From assembly GCA_036365515.1 (NCBI GenBank), contig CM070875.1, positions 89,108,128-89,172,127 on the forward strand: 64,000 nt of DNA, read 5' to 3'. The notes beneath the pieces are model-generated. The model had not been told where the DNA came from. It was given only the letters and a program-made list of their open reading frames with translations, and did not search any database. Positions 42,455-54,193 of the stretch are shown here, piece after piece. Positions within the stretch are counted from its first letter, which is position 1, and every line of letters begins with the position of its first letter. The DNA is from Torymus aiolomorphi. Lineage: Eukaryota; Arthropoda; Insecta; Hymenoptera; Torymidae. A program made the translations under genes and the position numbers.

Positions 42455-45400
42455 GTCCAGCAGCGTCGATACGCCAAGCCATCCTGCAAGTCCTGTCAGT
42501 GAAATTTCAACGATTGAAGCCTGTCTACCTACCACTAATGAGAATTTCAATAGGCAAAAACGAGTGTCAATAATATTCTGGAATCTGCACGGTTTCTCAA
42601 ACTTAACTAATGTTCCGCGCGATGATCTGTTTAATTATTTTGATAAATGTGCTATTTTGTGTGTTTCAGAGACCTGGTTAACAGAAAAATTAAATAAACT
42701 ACCTACAGCGTATTCTAAATATACTTGCTTTGATTCTACAGCTGTAAAAGATAAGGCAATGGGCAGGGCTAGCGGGGGTCTGGCTATATTTGTGGATAGT
42801 AAAATAGTAAGCTTCCCAACTATTACTGAGTACAACGACGCATTTATGATTTTGGAATGCTTTATTGGTAAATTAAGAACCATTATAGTCAACGTGTACC
42901 TAAAACCGAATGATGTTAACGGGAATATGGATAATTTAGTAAGCTTTATAAGAGAGATTCTAAATAGTTTTACAGGCATATTATTGGTTGGGGGTGACTT
43001 TAACTCCCGAATAGGTGAGACCAACCAAGTTGATGAAGAAATTGTAGAAAGCTCAAACTTTAACTCATCCCGAAAGAGAATGGACTTAGTGCAAAATAAA
43101 CAAGGGCGTTCACTGGTTGCAGAAATGGAAGGACTTGGACTCATAGTTTTAAATGGAAGAAGTATCTCTGACCCCGATGGTAGTCCAACCTTCGTAGATA
43201 ATAAAGGGTCAAGTACCATCGATCTTATTTGGACAAACCACACTGGTTTAATGAATCTCTCAGATTTCTCAACTTTGAATATGGGCCAGTCTGATCACCT
43301 GCCAATCAGTGTCACGCTGCCTGACGATTGTTCTCAGCAACCCCACAATTCAAATGAGCAACAACAATACAACGTAACAATTCAGCACGCAAAGCTAATA
43401 TGGGATCCAGAGAAAACGCTGCAGTTTCAGGAAGAAATGAGTGCTATTACGCCTCCCGACTCCGCTCAAATAGATACCAATAATGATATAATTATTAATA
43501 CTATTACTTCAACAGCAAGATTATTGAGTATGGAACAAAGTGTAACACTAAAAACAGGTACTTCATTGACCGTAAGAGAAAAGTCATGGTATGACAAAGA
43601 ATGTAGAGAGGCTAATAAACTACAGAAAAGAGCTTACCGCAGATGGATCAGGACAAAAGATCACGACTTAAGAAAATATTATTTGGAAGCCAAAAAGAAT
43701 TATAAAAAACTCTATGAAAGAAAAAGAAAGGACTTCTTCAATATGATACAAGCTAATCTTGCCAATGTGAAAGATTCTAGCTCATTCTGGTCGACAGTAA
43801 AAAAGCTCAAGTATAAAAAATCTACCGCCTGTCCCGTCCCGCGCGCAACCATTGAAGAATTCTACAAAAACACCTATCCCCCTAGATTGTCAACGACTGA
43901 GCAGTTCTTTGACTGTAGACATCCAGACCTAGACAAAAAAATCACTTTTGCGGAGGTGTACGTGATTTTAAAACAACTCAAAAATAACAAAGCACCTGGT
44001 CCGGACGGAATATCTAATGAATTCTACAAACACCTTCCCTATAGCTGGATTCACTTCTTAGTAGAACTGTTTAATATTGTTTTAGAAACAGGCAAAGTAC
44101 CAGAAAGCTAGTGCTGTTCAGAAATTTCCCTCCTCCACAAAAAAGGCGACCCTCTAGACCCAGCTAACTACAGAGGCATTGCCCTAACGAATACCGTTTC
44201 TAAGATTTTCACAACTTTAATTGCAAACAGGTTATCAGAGTGGTGTGAGAAAAACAATATATTACCAGAATGCCAGTCTGGCTTCAGAAAGGAAAGATCC
44301 TGCGATGACAATATATTTATTCTCAAAGCAAGGATAGCAATTGAACTTAGTAAACCCGGAGGTAAACTCTATGGAGCATTTGTGGACTTCAAAAGAGCAT
44401 TCGACTCCGTCGTTCACTCAGTCTTATGGAGATCCCTCTATAATGCTGGTGTAAGCGTTTGTATTATCCAAGTTCTACAGAGCCTCTATCAACGTGCCAA
44501 TATGAAAGTTAGGTTAAATAATGGCGAAAAAACGGAGAAAATCGAGGTCACAGAAGGAGCCCTTCAGGGAGACTCTCTAAGCCCCTTAATCTTCTCTATT
44601 CTGTTGCACGACATCGTGGAATTTTCGTAAAAGACGGCCACACAAATATTGAAAAAAATATCGACATTTTACTCTTCGCGGACGATCTCACGATACTCGC
44701 TAATGATATTATAGACCTTCAAAGTAAATTGGATACTCTCTCTAAGTACTGCAGCGTTAAAGCTCTTGAAGTCAACACAAACAAAACTGAAGTAATCAAA
44801 TTCAAAAAGGCTGGCAGAGCCAAGTCTGAAAGAACCATCAAATATCAAGGCAATCCGCTGAAAGTAGTAAAGAAATACACATATCTTGGAGTTGTTCTTT
44901 CGTCAAGTGGAAGCTTCAAGATCGCTACCGACAATGCAATAACAAAGGGCCAATCTGCATTGGGCGCTATATGTCAAATCTTAAGTTCTGGAAATAACTC
45001 GAGTTGGTGGGCTGCAAAAAAACTCTTTAACTCAGTAGTTACCTCTACCGTTCTCTATGGAGCAAAAATTTGGGGACTCAATCACACTCAAGAAATTGAG
45101 CGAATTCAGATGATGTTTTACAAAAGGTACTTGCAACTCCCCCGAAGTACACCTGGATATATTATGAGACTGGAAACCGGAAGCTCAAAACTGGAATGCT
45201 TAGTTCTTATGAATGCACTGACATACTGCATAAAGTTACTAAACTTAAACGCGGACAGATATCCGAGGAGAATGTATGAAAAGCTAAAACTAAACGACAA
45301 TCAACCTCAAGACACGACGAAATTCAACTGGTTCTCCCAACTTCGCGTCTTTCTTCGGCGAACAGGGCACGAATACCTATGTACACAAGAAAGCGTTGAC

Positions 45401-45868
45401 GCGGTTAAGTTGGCTCTTCCAGTAATAGATGGAGTTCTGAAAAATATCAATTTCAAAGACGATGCCATTAGAGCATCCCAATCCTTGTACTGCCCGCTTT
45501 ACCGTATAATAAAAAATCTAGAACAGCATTATCAGGAGCCGTATCTAGCGCTGACTCTGCCCTTGCCTTACCTTAGAATGTTTGCCCAAACTAGACTAGC
45601 CGGTAAAATTACTTTTTCATTTGTTCATAACAAAATTATCTATAAAATATGCGAATCTGAGTGTTGCCTACTATGCAACTGGAACGTATGCGAATCTCTA
45701 ACACACATATTGACCGAGTGTCCTGTGTATGAAAATTTAAGAATTAAGTACCTTAAAAACGAAAATGTTATTGACTTATTAACTAATACGACCAAAGAAG
45801 GGGTATTCAATATCTATTACTTCCTCTCGGGTATGCTGAAATTGAGAGCATTTATTCTAAGCGAGTAA
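42411..45868 (+). pseudogene. ORF2 of the non-LTR element, two lesions
   Basis: Endonuclease motifs: IIFWNLHGF, CVSETWL, VGGDFNSRIGE, STIDLIWTN and QSDHLPISV. RT motifs: NNKAPGPDGISNEF, YRGIALTNTVSKIF, SGFRKERSCDDN, FVDFKRAFDSV, GALQGDSLSPLIF and LLFADDLTILA, then a C-terminal zinc knuckle CCLLCNWNVCESLTHILTEC. Lesions: a TAG at 44109-44111 inside RT, with the same frame continuing to 44630, and a one-base length change in a T run near 44622, after which the frame is open to 45868. Otherwise full length at about 1150 codons. The ATG at 42411 is within ORF1; the first clear domain starts ~50 residues later. Confidence 0.88.
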
Positions 45869-46241
45869 ACCACACAATGTCACTATAATATTATTGTTGA
45901 TCTCACTTAATTACTCTTATATATAATTCGTCGTTGTAAAATCTGTCAGATCACATAAAACGCTGTTTATATATTTAAGCTAAAGCTGTATAGATAGAAG
46001 CGCATCCTTACAATTTGTCGTGACTAATAATCATATGTCAGTTATGCACGTATGTGATATATGTTTATAAACACAAATTAGTATGTAAGAGTGGTTATAA
46101 ATAGTTATAAATGTTTAAATGTTTAATCTTTGTATTTCAAGTGCGAGTCGAGTCTCCATCCTCGATCATTTGTAATGGCTCTTGGCCGAAACAAATATTA
46201 ATAATAATAATAATAAAATAATAATAATAGTCCCTATATAT

Positions 46242-46904
46242 ACAATCATCATTTACAAGTTGTAAGTACTATATAAGCAGCTGTGAATATCAATGGGCAA
46301 TAGCAATATATATTATAATCAGATAAGTAGCAAACTTTTATCATAAAATTATAAATCAATAAAGTTTATAATAAGTTTGTTACTTTGTGAAATCTTGTTT
46401 TTATTTTTACACAGTATATCAGAAAATGTAAGGATTATTACCAAGGAAATAGATCACTGTTAAAAAATAGTTTTTAACAAAGAAGAGTTCAGTAATTATT
46501 ATTAATTATTCAAGTTCATCGAAAAAGTAGAGTAGGCTAACCGAATCTTCTGTATTAATATCTCAAGAAATTTTTAAATCTTCAAGTGGATTGGAAAATA
46601 ACCTACATAAACAGCTGTGAACATCAATGGGCAATAGGAATATATTATAATCAGATAAGTAGCAAACTTTTATTATAACGTTATAATCAATAAAGTTTAT
46701 AATAAGTATTGTTACTTTGTGAAATCTTGTTTTTATTTTTACAGAGTATATCAGAAAATGAAAGGATATTACCAAGTAAATAGATCACTTATAAAAATGG
46801 GTTTTTAAAAAAGAAGACTTCATTAATTATTATCTTACAGATATTATACCAGAAGATTTTTTTCGAGTCATTTTGGAAATATGGAGATATACGTAATATA
46901 GCCA
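46242..46904. repeat. ~330-bp tandem duplication
   Basis: CAGCTGTGAA-ATCAATGGGCAATA and ATCAGATAAGTAGCAAACTTTTAT occur at about 46281 and 46610, followed in both by GTTACTTTGTGAAATCTTG and ATATCAGAAAATG. Two diverged copies, no coding content. Confidence 0.8.
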
Positions 46905-47225
46905 ATAATGTTGAGTTCTAATTGTGTACTGTTTGAAAAATCTAATTTTGAATTAGCAAAAATGAACGAGTGCCCAGCTCATGACCCTGGTGGTTATTTT
47001 ATTATTAATGGACAAGAAAAAGTTATTTTAATACAAGAACAGACGCTTATGAATAGAATAATTTATATTAAAGAAGATGGTAAGAATATATAGTACTACT
47101 CAAGAAAGAAAAACCAAATCAATATTATTATGGAAGAGCAGGCAAATACTTTTTACGAGACAATATTTTTCAAGATGCATCTTCTATATATCCTCAACAT
47201 GAAAATTTTTCATGTGAGACATAAT
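46905..47225 (+). pseudogene. RNA polymerase III subunit RPC2 (POLR3B)-like fragment
   Basis: A relic of the second-largest RNA polymerase III subunit. The open part (46908-47093) reads [12 protein letters not shown] and then [19 protein letters not shown] and [14 protein letters not shown], which match the strongly conserved lobe/protrusion segment of this family as I know it; the NECP...EKVILIQEQ wording favours Pol III over Pol II. Upstream, in-frame TAG precedes the expected residues. Downstream, after a stop at 47093, STTQERKTKS and then, in another frame, GKYFLRDNIF continue the same conserved order. No other exons are visible. A dead fragment, perhaps a captured exon. Confidence 0.7.
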
Positions 47226-48359
47226 TTTAGAAGAATATTAAAAATTTGTCTTCATATTTGACAGGACAAATAGAATCCGTAGATTCAATGAAGAAAATGA
47301 GAGTTTCATTGCTTTCAATGAATCACACATAAAACAAACAACAACTAAGATGTTTATTTAGACAGTATTGGACTCAAAGTACGAAAGAAGTATTATGTTT
47401 TTCAAAATAAGAAAAGAAAATTGTGATTTTCATAGATCGTCTATCTAGTCAGAAATTATATTAATAATAAAAATGTTGTGATTATTAAAAAATGATATCT
47501 AACAGTGTTTTGTGTAATAAATAAAATACCGGTGTGATGTGTTGCATGAAGTGCATATATAATCAATTTGATTGATAACAAATAACATAATGATTAAAAA
47601 ATGGCATGTAATCAGTGTTTTGTGTTAAATAAAATAAAATTTTGAAAATAGATCAAGTGTGTGTTAATAAGTAATATGTATTATGAGGTTCAGAAAGTTC
47701 ATAATAAGCTTTTACATAAAAGAAAATATTGCTGAGTGATACGCGAGGTTATAAATATACAATATAATTTTCAGTGTTTTGTGTAATAATAAATAAAATA
47801 TTGTACTGGTGTGACGTATTACATGAAGTGTTTATAAATACCGAAACTAAAAGATTATGTCAAATGAGAAAAGCGAAAAGGATGTGTTATATTGTGAAAA
47901 TTTCAAAAAATAAAAGTGCTCAGTTATTCTCGTGTATGATTTTCCCAGGGTGGAAGACGTCAAAAGTTTGATCTATACAAGAATATCAAGAAAGTTTTTA
48001 GTGATTCTCAGTTCATAAACTGATTGTATAATATACAAAGAATGAAGAAAGAAGATGTAAAAAAAGTGTAAAATAAACAATGGAAAATTTTTTAGTATAC
48101 AGATTACAGATAGAAAGAAATATGGGCTATGTATGAAATGACTTGTTTTTGTAACATAAAAGCCATGAGGTCTTTCAGTGAAATATATTTGTCGACTTTT
48201 ATGGAAGTAAAAGTATATTATAGGCTATTTTGACTAATTAAAGAAAACAAAAGAAGTGGATAAATGAGTGATTTCAAAATTAATTTATGTGTCATATAAA
48301 CAGTATATCAGTAGACGAATATCTTGAAAGCTTCTATTTTGCAAGGAATAGATTGTGCA
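47226..48359. other. AT-rich non-coding DNA with diverged repeats
   Basis: No gene. TTTTGTGTAATAA-TAAAATA...GGTGTGA-GT-TT-CATGAAGTG occurs at about 47506 and 47776, and a shorter version near 47620, suggesting an old ~270-bp tandem repeat. Confidence 0.55.
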
Positions 48360-48822
48360 TGTTATAAGCCGTTCTGACTTCGTTCTCAAACTCCACTTGG
48401 CTAGCCGAGAAGATGAATTCAGTGGATACAGGGACTTGTAAATAATAAATCTAGGGTTAAGTATAATAATGAAGTCCATTTATTGAGGATGCTCTTCTGG
48501 GTGATTACACTATGGTCGGACTCACGTCCCAATGCACAATTACTCACTGCGCTCTTTATAATCGGGTTTCTAGACACCCTCGGCACGCTTGCCCACACGG
48601 TATCAAACCTGTACGATGGGAGACGAATCCTCGCTCTCTCTCCGGCCACGTCTAGCCTCTCTCGCGCCTGTGCGCAGTCCCCGCGATACACTTCGCTTCT
48701 CCTACGCGCTCTCTCGCTCTCGCGCCTCTCACACTCAGCGCTCGCTTGCTATCGCCCTCTATAGGGCCCTCTACAGTACATATATAGTACTTTTCTACTT
48801 ATGTTACATCTGGCCTATAACA
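48360..48822 (-). repeat. 3' LTR of Gypsy B
   Basis: 463 bp, complete. The half towards the internal region is pyrimidine-rich with CTCTCGC words. Confidence 0.9.
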
Positions 48823-48999
48823 ATCGGCCATCCTAACGTTAACTTGGTCTCCAAGTTAATTCAGTACAGAACAACACAGTCCGTTGAACGCATCAAAAGG
48901 GCATCTCAATAAATAAAAAAAAAATGTATATTAATGGATCTTGACTTAATCTTAACCTAGAATATAAAAAGAAATATATTAACGAATCTTAACTTAAAT

Positions 49000-51288
49000 T
49001 TAGACTACATAGTCATCGAGCTTACTCGGGCGCTTCTTAATGCGTTTACTGCTTCGCTTATCTAACAGCTGGCTTGTTGTTGGAAAATCGCCCCCTATCC
49101 CTTCGGGTTCCATTGCAAGCTCGGGCAAATTTTCCTGAACGAATGGACGCTCGACGCTTGAGCTTGATGGAGTATCGCGTGTCTCATTACATTCGCCTTC
49201 AGTCAGATCGCTGTACTCACCGTCGCTCTCACTTTCCTCACCCACACCCCGCCATATCTTTAACTGGCTGATGTGTGCTGTGGTTGTGCCCTTCGCTGAC
49301 CCCTTAGATTTTAGGCTATGAACGCGATAAGTATCGGAAGGCAAAACTTCCGTTATGACGTAAGGTCCCCTATAGCGAGATTGTAGCTTCGTTGAATCTC
49401 CAGTGGCAATAGGGTTGCACTTAACATACACGATTTCGCCCTCTCTAAATTTGACGTTTTTGATTCGCGCTTCATCGTAGCGCTCCTTCGCGACCTTCTG
49501 CTCTTTCTGAATTTTATGAATAGCTTCGCGCCTAATATCTTCCGGGATAGAATACGTTTCAGCATCTAACGTGAGGTTACGAGTTAATCCTTCGCGGACC
49601 CTCGGAATGTAACCATACAGCATCTCGAATGGTGTTCGCCCCGTGCTCTTACATATGCTACTGTTAATGTCTCGCTCTATTTTAGGAAGCCCTTTATCCC
49701 AGTGGTTCCCGTCACAGTCGGTTAAGCTTGACTGGAGAGCTGGTAGAATGGTTTGATTTAGCCGCTCAACTAGCCCATTCGCTTGGGCATGTCGACTTGA
49801 ATTAAGCGTGTGCTTAATTCCATGTGAGTCACCAAATTGTTTAAAAGTCGATGACGTAAATGCCGTCCCTCGGTCAGAAATCAAACGTTCGGGCGCACCA
49901 AACCTCTCCACCATTCCCTCCAGTTTCGCAACTGTTGACCTACTTTTAACATCTCGTACCGCATACAGTTGTACAAATTTTGTTAGGTTACAAATCGCCG
50001 CAAGTATGTACCTATTTTTACGAGCTGATGTCACAAACGGTCCTAGGTGGTCAACGTGAACGACCGCAAATGGTCTTTTCCCTGGCGGTATAGGGTGTAA
50101 TTCGCCATGTTGTTTACCGACCTTCGCCTTTGACAAAATGCATTCCACGCAGGACGCTATGTGTCTTCGCACGTAGCTTTTCATGTTTGGGAAATACATG
50201 AATTCTCGAATTCTACTTAACGTTCTATCGACACCAAAATGGCTGGAAAGGTCGTGATTCTTAATCACTACTGACTTACGCATCGCGCAAGGCACTACAT
50301 ACAATTCCTTACCGTTTTGAGTTTCATCGCGTTTATATAACAAACCGTTTTTCAGCACGTAATCACGAATCTCTCCTTTTTCTCTTTTTGTTCGCTCGCT
50401 CTCTGGTGTCTCCAGAATTTTAATTTTCCTACCTAAATTCTCGTCGCTACGTTGATACATGAGTATCTCGTCCTCGTGCACGCGTACATTAAACACGGTC
50501 GCTATGTGTTGCGCTTGGTCCACTGACTCAACCGGCGCGCGTGACAACGCATCAACATGTTGCATACGCTCTCCCTTTCTGTGTTGTATCTCATAGTCGA
50601 ACTCAGCTATCGCGCTAAGCCAACGGATTATCTGCGGGTTTTTTGTTTTTAATGAGTTGACATAAATTAATGCTTGACAATCAGTTATTACAACGAACCG
50701 AATTCCTATCATTAACGGCCTAAGTCGCTCCATTGCCCATACTATGGCCAATAGCTCTAATTTACTAGAGTGGTACACTCTTTCGGTCTCAGACGTCTTC
50801 CTACTTATCGCGTAAATTAGATGGAGCTCATCTTTCTCATCCGATTGAAATAACATTGCCGCGAGTCCATCTGCTGAAGCGTCAGTATGCAACTCAGTCC
50901 GTCTCGCGTTATGATTATATACAGCTAATATCGGTTTTGAAGCTAATTTCTCCTTAACGGATTGAAACGCTATTGCTTGACGTTCTCCCCAAACAAATAT
51001 TTTATCTTTCTTAAACGACTCTATGATAGGGCCTACTTCTCGCGCGAAACCGGGAATGAAACGGCGGAAGAAACTGGCCATTCCGTGGAACCTACGAGCT
51101 TCGTGTACGTTACGCGGAGTAGGGAAATCCAGTATCGCACGAACCTTACGCTGACCCGGACCTATTCCATCTTTACTTAACTCTAATCCGACAAAATTTA
51201 CCTTGTCCGCTCCGAAAACACACTTTTTCAAATTCAGTGTCAATCGAGCATCCTTCAATATCTGCAATATCTTTTCGAGCTTCTGCAA
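49000..51288 (-). CDS. pol: Gypsy B pol, C-terminal part: RT end, RNase H, integrase
   Basis: A 762-codon stretch in the same frame as the upstream ORF, from which it is separated by one TAA (51295-51297). It begins in the RT connection (LTLNLKKCVFGADKVNFVGLE), continues with FHGMASFFRRFIPGFA, RNase H (ELHTDASADGLAAML, YHSSKLELLAIVWAMERL), the integrase zinc region (HDLSSHFGVDRTL ... CVECILSKAK), and the DDE core with D (VVHVDHLGPF), D (ISDRGTAFTSS) and E (HAQANGLVERLNQTI). The GPF/GPY-like C-terminal module (SRYRGPYVITEVL) precedes an acidic tail. The listed start is not an ATG; the part is translated only if the stop is read through or absent. Confidence 0.9.
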   Translation of the reverse strand: MQKLEKILQILKDARLTLNLKKCVFGADKVNFVGLELSKDGIGPGQRKVRAILDFPTPRNVHEARRFHGMASFFRRFIPGFAREVGPIIESFKKDKIFVWGERQAIAFQSVKEKLASKPILAVYNHNARRTELHTDASADGLAAMLFQSDEKDELHLIYAISRKTSETERVYHSSKLELLAIVWAMERLRPLMIGIRFVVITDCQALIYVNSLKTKNPQIIRWLSAIAEFDYEIQHRKGERMQHVDALSRAPVESVDQAQHIATVFNVRVHEDEILMYQRSDENLGRKIKILETPESERTKREKGEIRDYVLKNGLLYKRDETQNGKELYVVPCAMRKSVVIKNHDLSSHFGVDRTLSRIREFMYFPNMKSYVRRHIASCVECILSKAKVGKQHGELHPIPPGKRPFAVVHVDHLGPFVTSARKNRYILAAICNLTKFVQLYAVRDVKSRSTVAKLEGMVERFGAPERLISDRGTAFTSSTFKQFGDSHGIKHTLNSSRHAQANGLVERLNQTILPALQSSLTDCDGNHWDKGLPKIERDINSSICKSTGRTPFEMLYGYIPRVREGLTRNLTLDAETYSIPEDIRREAIHKIQKEQKVAKERYDEARIKNVKFREGEIVYVKCNPIATGDSTKLQSRYRGPYVITEVLPSDTYRVHSLKSKGSAKGTTTAHISQLKIWRGVGEESESDGEYSDLTEGECNETRDTPSSSSVERPFVQENLPELAMEPEGIGGDFPTTSQLLDKRSSKRIKKRPSKLDDYVV

Positions 51289-51294
51289 GAGCTC

Positions 51295-53646
51295 TTACCA
51301 CGATCGAGCATGTAAAAGAATATCGTCGAAAAACGTTATAGCCAAATCATTACCGTACTGATCAAATACTCTTTTCATAAGTTTGGCAAAGTAGAACGGA
51401 GCGTTCATTAAACCGAACACGGCGCGCTCAAATTGGCCAGTCTCGTCTGGCGTAATAAATTCGGTTTTACGCTTCGCGTCCTCTGTAAGAGGGATCTGTA
51501 GGTACCCCTGCGCCAAATCCAATGTCGCAAAAATTGTCGCGCCCGAAATAGCCTCTAACCCATCGTCGATATTCGGCAGTGGAAAATTCATTCGCGTTGT
51601 GTTTTTATTTAATCTACGATAGTCAACCACGAGTCTAGATGTACCATCTGCTTTTAATACTAAGAGACACGGACTTGCGTACTCGGAATCAGTTTCAGTT
51701 ACCAAACCGGCCTCTTTCCATCCACGGACTATTTTTTTCATTATTTGCCTTTCCTCGGCACTCGCTTTATAAGGCTTAGAACAAACTGGTTCACTTCCTG
51801 GCTTTTCGTGTATATCCATCGTGATTAAATGCGTGGAGCCTAATTCGAGATCGTTCATAGCCGAACACACGCGGTATTTATTCAGAAGTTTTAGAAGTGA
51901 ATCTTTTTGTTCTTCCCCTACCTGTGGTCCCACATGGACTTCGTTCTGTTCTATGGCCATCGTTCGCGATTGTAATTCAGGTGGGTTTTCTTGTAACACT
52001 ATTTCGCTTTTCAAAACCTCACCTTCTTGAAGCATAACGTCTTTTTCAGAGGAGTTTAATATCGGCAGTTTAAGCTCATCGTTATATATCCTTACGCGAA
52101 CAAACCGAATTGTAGCTCGCAATATGCTCATTTGCTCTAAGATTTCCGGTTTAATCTTACTTCCTTCATTTGTTTCAGCTATCGGATTTACTGCAAACTC
52201 AAAATTATCACGCGGTCTAAACTCTAGCTTATCATCTATTCTACAATATGTTACATTCGGGTTCTCCGTGAAATTTCTACCTACTATTACGTCGCAAGGT
52301 AATACGTCATCAGGTACTACTCTTAATCTAACCTTATCAACTATACACGAATCTACTTCAACCTTCTCAACAATAACGCAGCTCGATTTTACCTCGTTAT
52401 TCGATTTACCAAACCCTAATAATGTACTCGGTGCTCGGATATACTCAAACCCATTATCAAGAACGAGCGATGCTTTTATTAGGCAATCCGAACTTCCCGG
52501 ATCAATGAACGCATTGAAATTACTTACACGGCCAATTGTAATCTGTTTATGAAATTTTAATCCACCGTTTGCCTGATCGGATTCTAAATAACGCACGGTT
52601 GTGTCAGCTGTCGATTTCGGCTTTTTACAATCTTTCGAAATGTGTCCTGTTTCGTGACAGTTATAACAGGTTATTTCTCGCTTAACGGTACAATTACGCG
52701 CAATGTGTCCCTTTCGATGACACCGATAACATTCACGATCCGCAGATGTAGTAGCGCCGCTGTTGCGTTGACCTCCGTTGCTCTGCCCTGTTGACTGCTG
52801 TTCTGCTCGCTGAGACGTCGTCTTCTCGCCTGACGTAGGTTTACGTCTGTCGTCCGCTGTCGGCTTAGCTGCATTATGCTTCTGTCCAAAGTTCTGCCTT
52901 CGAGCAGCCTCCAAGGTTTCCTGCTCCTCAATGGTCCTTAAAATGTCGTCGAGGTCGAAATGTGACTGGTTGGTGATAGCAGCGCTTGTGCTGCGTGAAA
53001 GAAGCCCTACTGCTACTTGTGTCTTGGTCTCGATCAGCCATAGTTTAAGTGCCTTGCATAAGCGCACTTTATCAAAGAAGTACTCAGCGGTCTTTTCGTC
53101 GGGTCGTTGGCATCGTCCCTGCATTTCCTTCCATTTTTCTGTCATGGACTTCTCCAAAAGGAACGTATTCGAGAATGCCTTCCTGAAAGTTTGCCAGTTT
53201 ATTATTGTGTCAAGGTTACCAATATACCAATTTTTTGCAGCTTTAGTCAAGTGACTCCTCGCTGTTTCAAAGGCAATCGCTCCTGTCCATTTATGTAGCG
53301 TGGCTGTCGACTCTAATTGTTGAAGCCAAATTTTCGCATTTGCCGGTCCGGAAAGGCCGTCAAAATCAGCAATGTTGTGCGACAAGTCGGGTAGTACGTT
53401 GAAAAGCTGGTTACCTTGGTTTCGAGATACCAATTCCATTAACGTTGCATTTTGCTGCATGAGTTGTGTCATTGCCGCAATTAGTTGAGGCATCTCCGTA
53501 GCTTGTATCGGTGGTTGTTGTGTAGTTGGCGGCCGATGTTGATTTGCTTGATCCTGCTCCCCCTCCATTGCGTCGTCCTCTTGGTTATGACAACGCCTCT
53601 GCATCTCCAACAATGCGGCAGCCGCTGCCTCGTCGTTTTGCCCCAT
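51295..53646 (-). CDS. gag-pol: Gypsy B Gag, protease and N-terminal reverse transcriptase
   Basis: 783 aa. Gag capsid-type region (residues ~60-240, with IADFDGLSGPANAKIWLQQL and WYIGNLDTIINWQTF), a Gln/Ser/Arg-rich linker, two perfect CX2CX4HX4C knuckles (CYRCHRKGHIARNC and CYNCHETGHISKDC), an aspartic protease whose active site reads FIDPGSSD rather than DTGS, and RT (YASPCLLVLKADG, RLVVDYRRLNK, FATLDLAQGYLQIPL, ERAVFGLMNAPFYFAKLM, ITFFDDILLHARS). Gag and pol share one frame without a shift. The TAA after HARSW falls just past the RT active site and is probably a single inactivating mutation. The ATG at 53646 starts a normal Gag. Confidence 0.9.
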   Translation of the reverse strand: MGQNDEAAAAALLEMQRRCHNQEDDAMEGEQDQANQHRPPTTQQPPIQATEMPQLIAAMTQLMQQNATLMELVSRNQGNQLFNVLPDLSHNIADFDGLSGPANAKIWLQQLESTATLHKWTGAIAFETARSHLTKAAKNWYIGNLDTIINWQTFRKAFSNTFLLEKSMTEKWKEMQGRCQRPDEKTAEYFFDKVRLCKALKLWLIETKTQVAVGLLSRSTSAAITNQSHFDLDDILRTIEEQETLEAARRQNFGQKHNAAKPTADDRRKPTSGEKTTSQRAEQQSTGQSNGGQRNSGATTSADRECYRCHRKGHIARNCTVKREITCYNCHETGHISKDCKKPKSTADTTVRYLESDQANGGLKFHKQITIGRVSNFNAFIDPGSSDCLIKASLVLDNGFEYIRAPSTLLGFGKSNNEVKSSCVIVEKVEVDSCIVDKVRLRVVPDDVLPCDVIVGRNFTENPNVTYCRIDDKLEFRPRDNFEFAVNPIAETNEGSKIKPEILEQMSILRATIRFVRVRIYNDELKLPILNSSEKDVMLQEGEVLKSEIVLQENPPELQSRTMAIEQNEVHVGPQVGEEQKDSLLKLLNKYRVCSAMNDLELGSTHLITMDIHEKPGSEPVCSKPYKASAEERQIMKKIVRGWKEAGLVTETDSEYASPCLLVLKADGTSRLVVDYRRLNKNTTRMNFPLPNIDDGLEAISGATIFATLDLAQGYLQIPLTEDAKRKTEFITPDETGQFERAVFGLMNAPFYFAKLMKRVFDQYGNDLAITFFDDILLHARSW

Positions 53647-54193
53647 AGTCTTTTTTTGCCACGTGACCTGGTCACTCAGTGCTCGGTTCTTTTGAACGTC
53701 GCGTAGTTACACCGAAAATCATCTGTGCACACCGCACTCTCGCACTTAACGCTTTTGCAAACCACAACGACTTTACCGTTGTCATTTGCGTTCTATGCAT
53801 TTACTGTCTTTCTTGTGTTCTAGGAAACCGTTACTTTTGAAAGCGGCGAATCGATTCTCGAGCGGAAGTTTGTGTTTTATGAGTGTCACGAACTCTCACT
53901 CCTGACGATTTGTGACGAGACGTTACTCGTCTCTGGCTATAACTTATACCCGCACTATACAGTCACACACTGTCTATTGACCGTCACTGACACGGTCAGC
54001 AACTTACACGTGGAAGTGTTTTCCTCCTCTCTTCAAGGCGGTTGGACTAGTAGTTCGACTCATCCGCCATTTTGAAGTCCTTCTCACTAAATTCAAAAAT
54101 TAACTCTTACTGTCCCGATGCTCGGATTCGCAGTTCCTTTTCATTTCTTCTTTCTTTGGCACGTTCTTTTTAGGTAGAATCCCACTTCTGAAG
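53647..54193 (-). other. Gypsy B 5' untranslated leader
   Basis: Between the truncated 5' LTR and Gag. The sequence just inside the LTR reads CTTCAGAAGTGGGATTCTACC in part; a primer-binding site is expected there but I could not assign the tRNA. No ORF. Confidence 0.6.

Larger units (their letters stand above)
41363..46227 (+). mobile_element. Full-length non-LTR retrotransposon
   Basis: A 4.87 kb element flanked by a perfect 14-bp target duplication TAGTCCCTATATAT. It has a ~309-bp 5' UTR beginning GATACGCGTCTGACGG, ORF1, ORF2 with endonuclease and RT, a ~360-bp 3' UTR and an (AAT)n-type tail. Such simple-repeat tails occur in I/Jockey-related and other insect clades; I did not resolve the clade. 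ORF2 has two disabling changes. Confidence 0.9.

Noticed and set aside
46908..47093. Functional RNA polymerase subunit exon
   Set aside because: The conserved reading is interrupted by stops and frame changes on both sides within 120 bp, and no further exons are visible.
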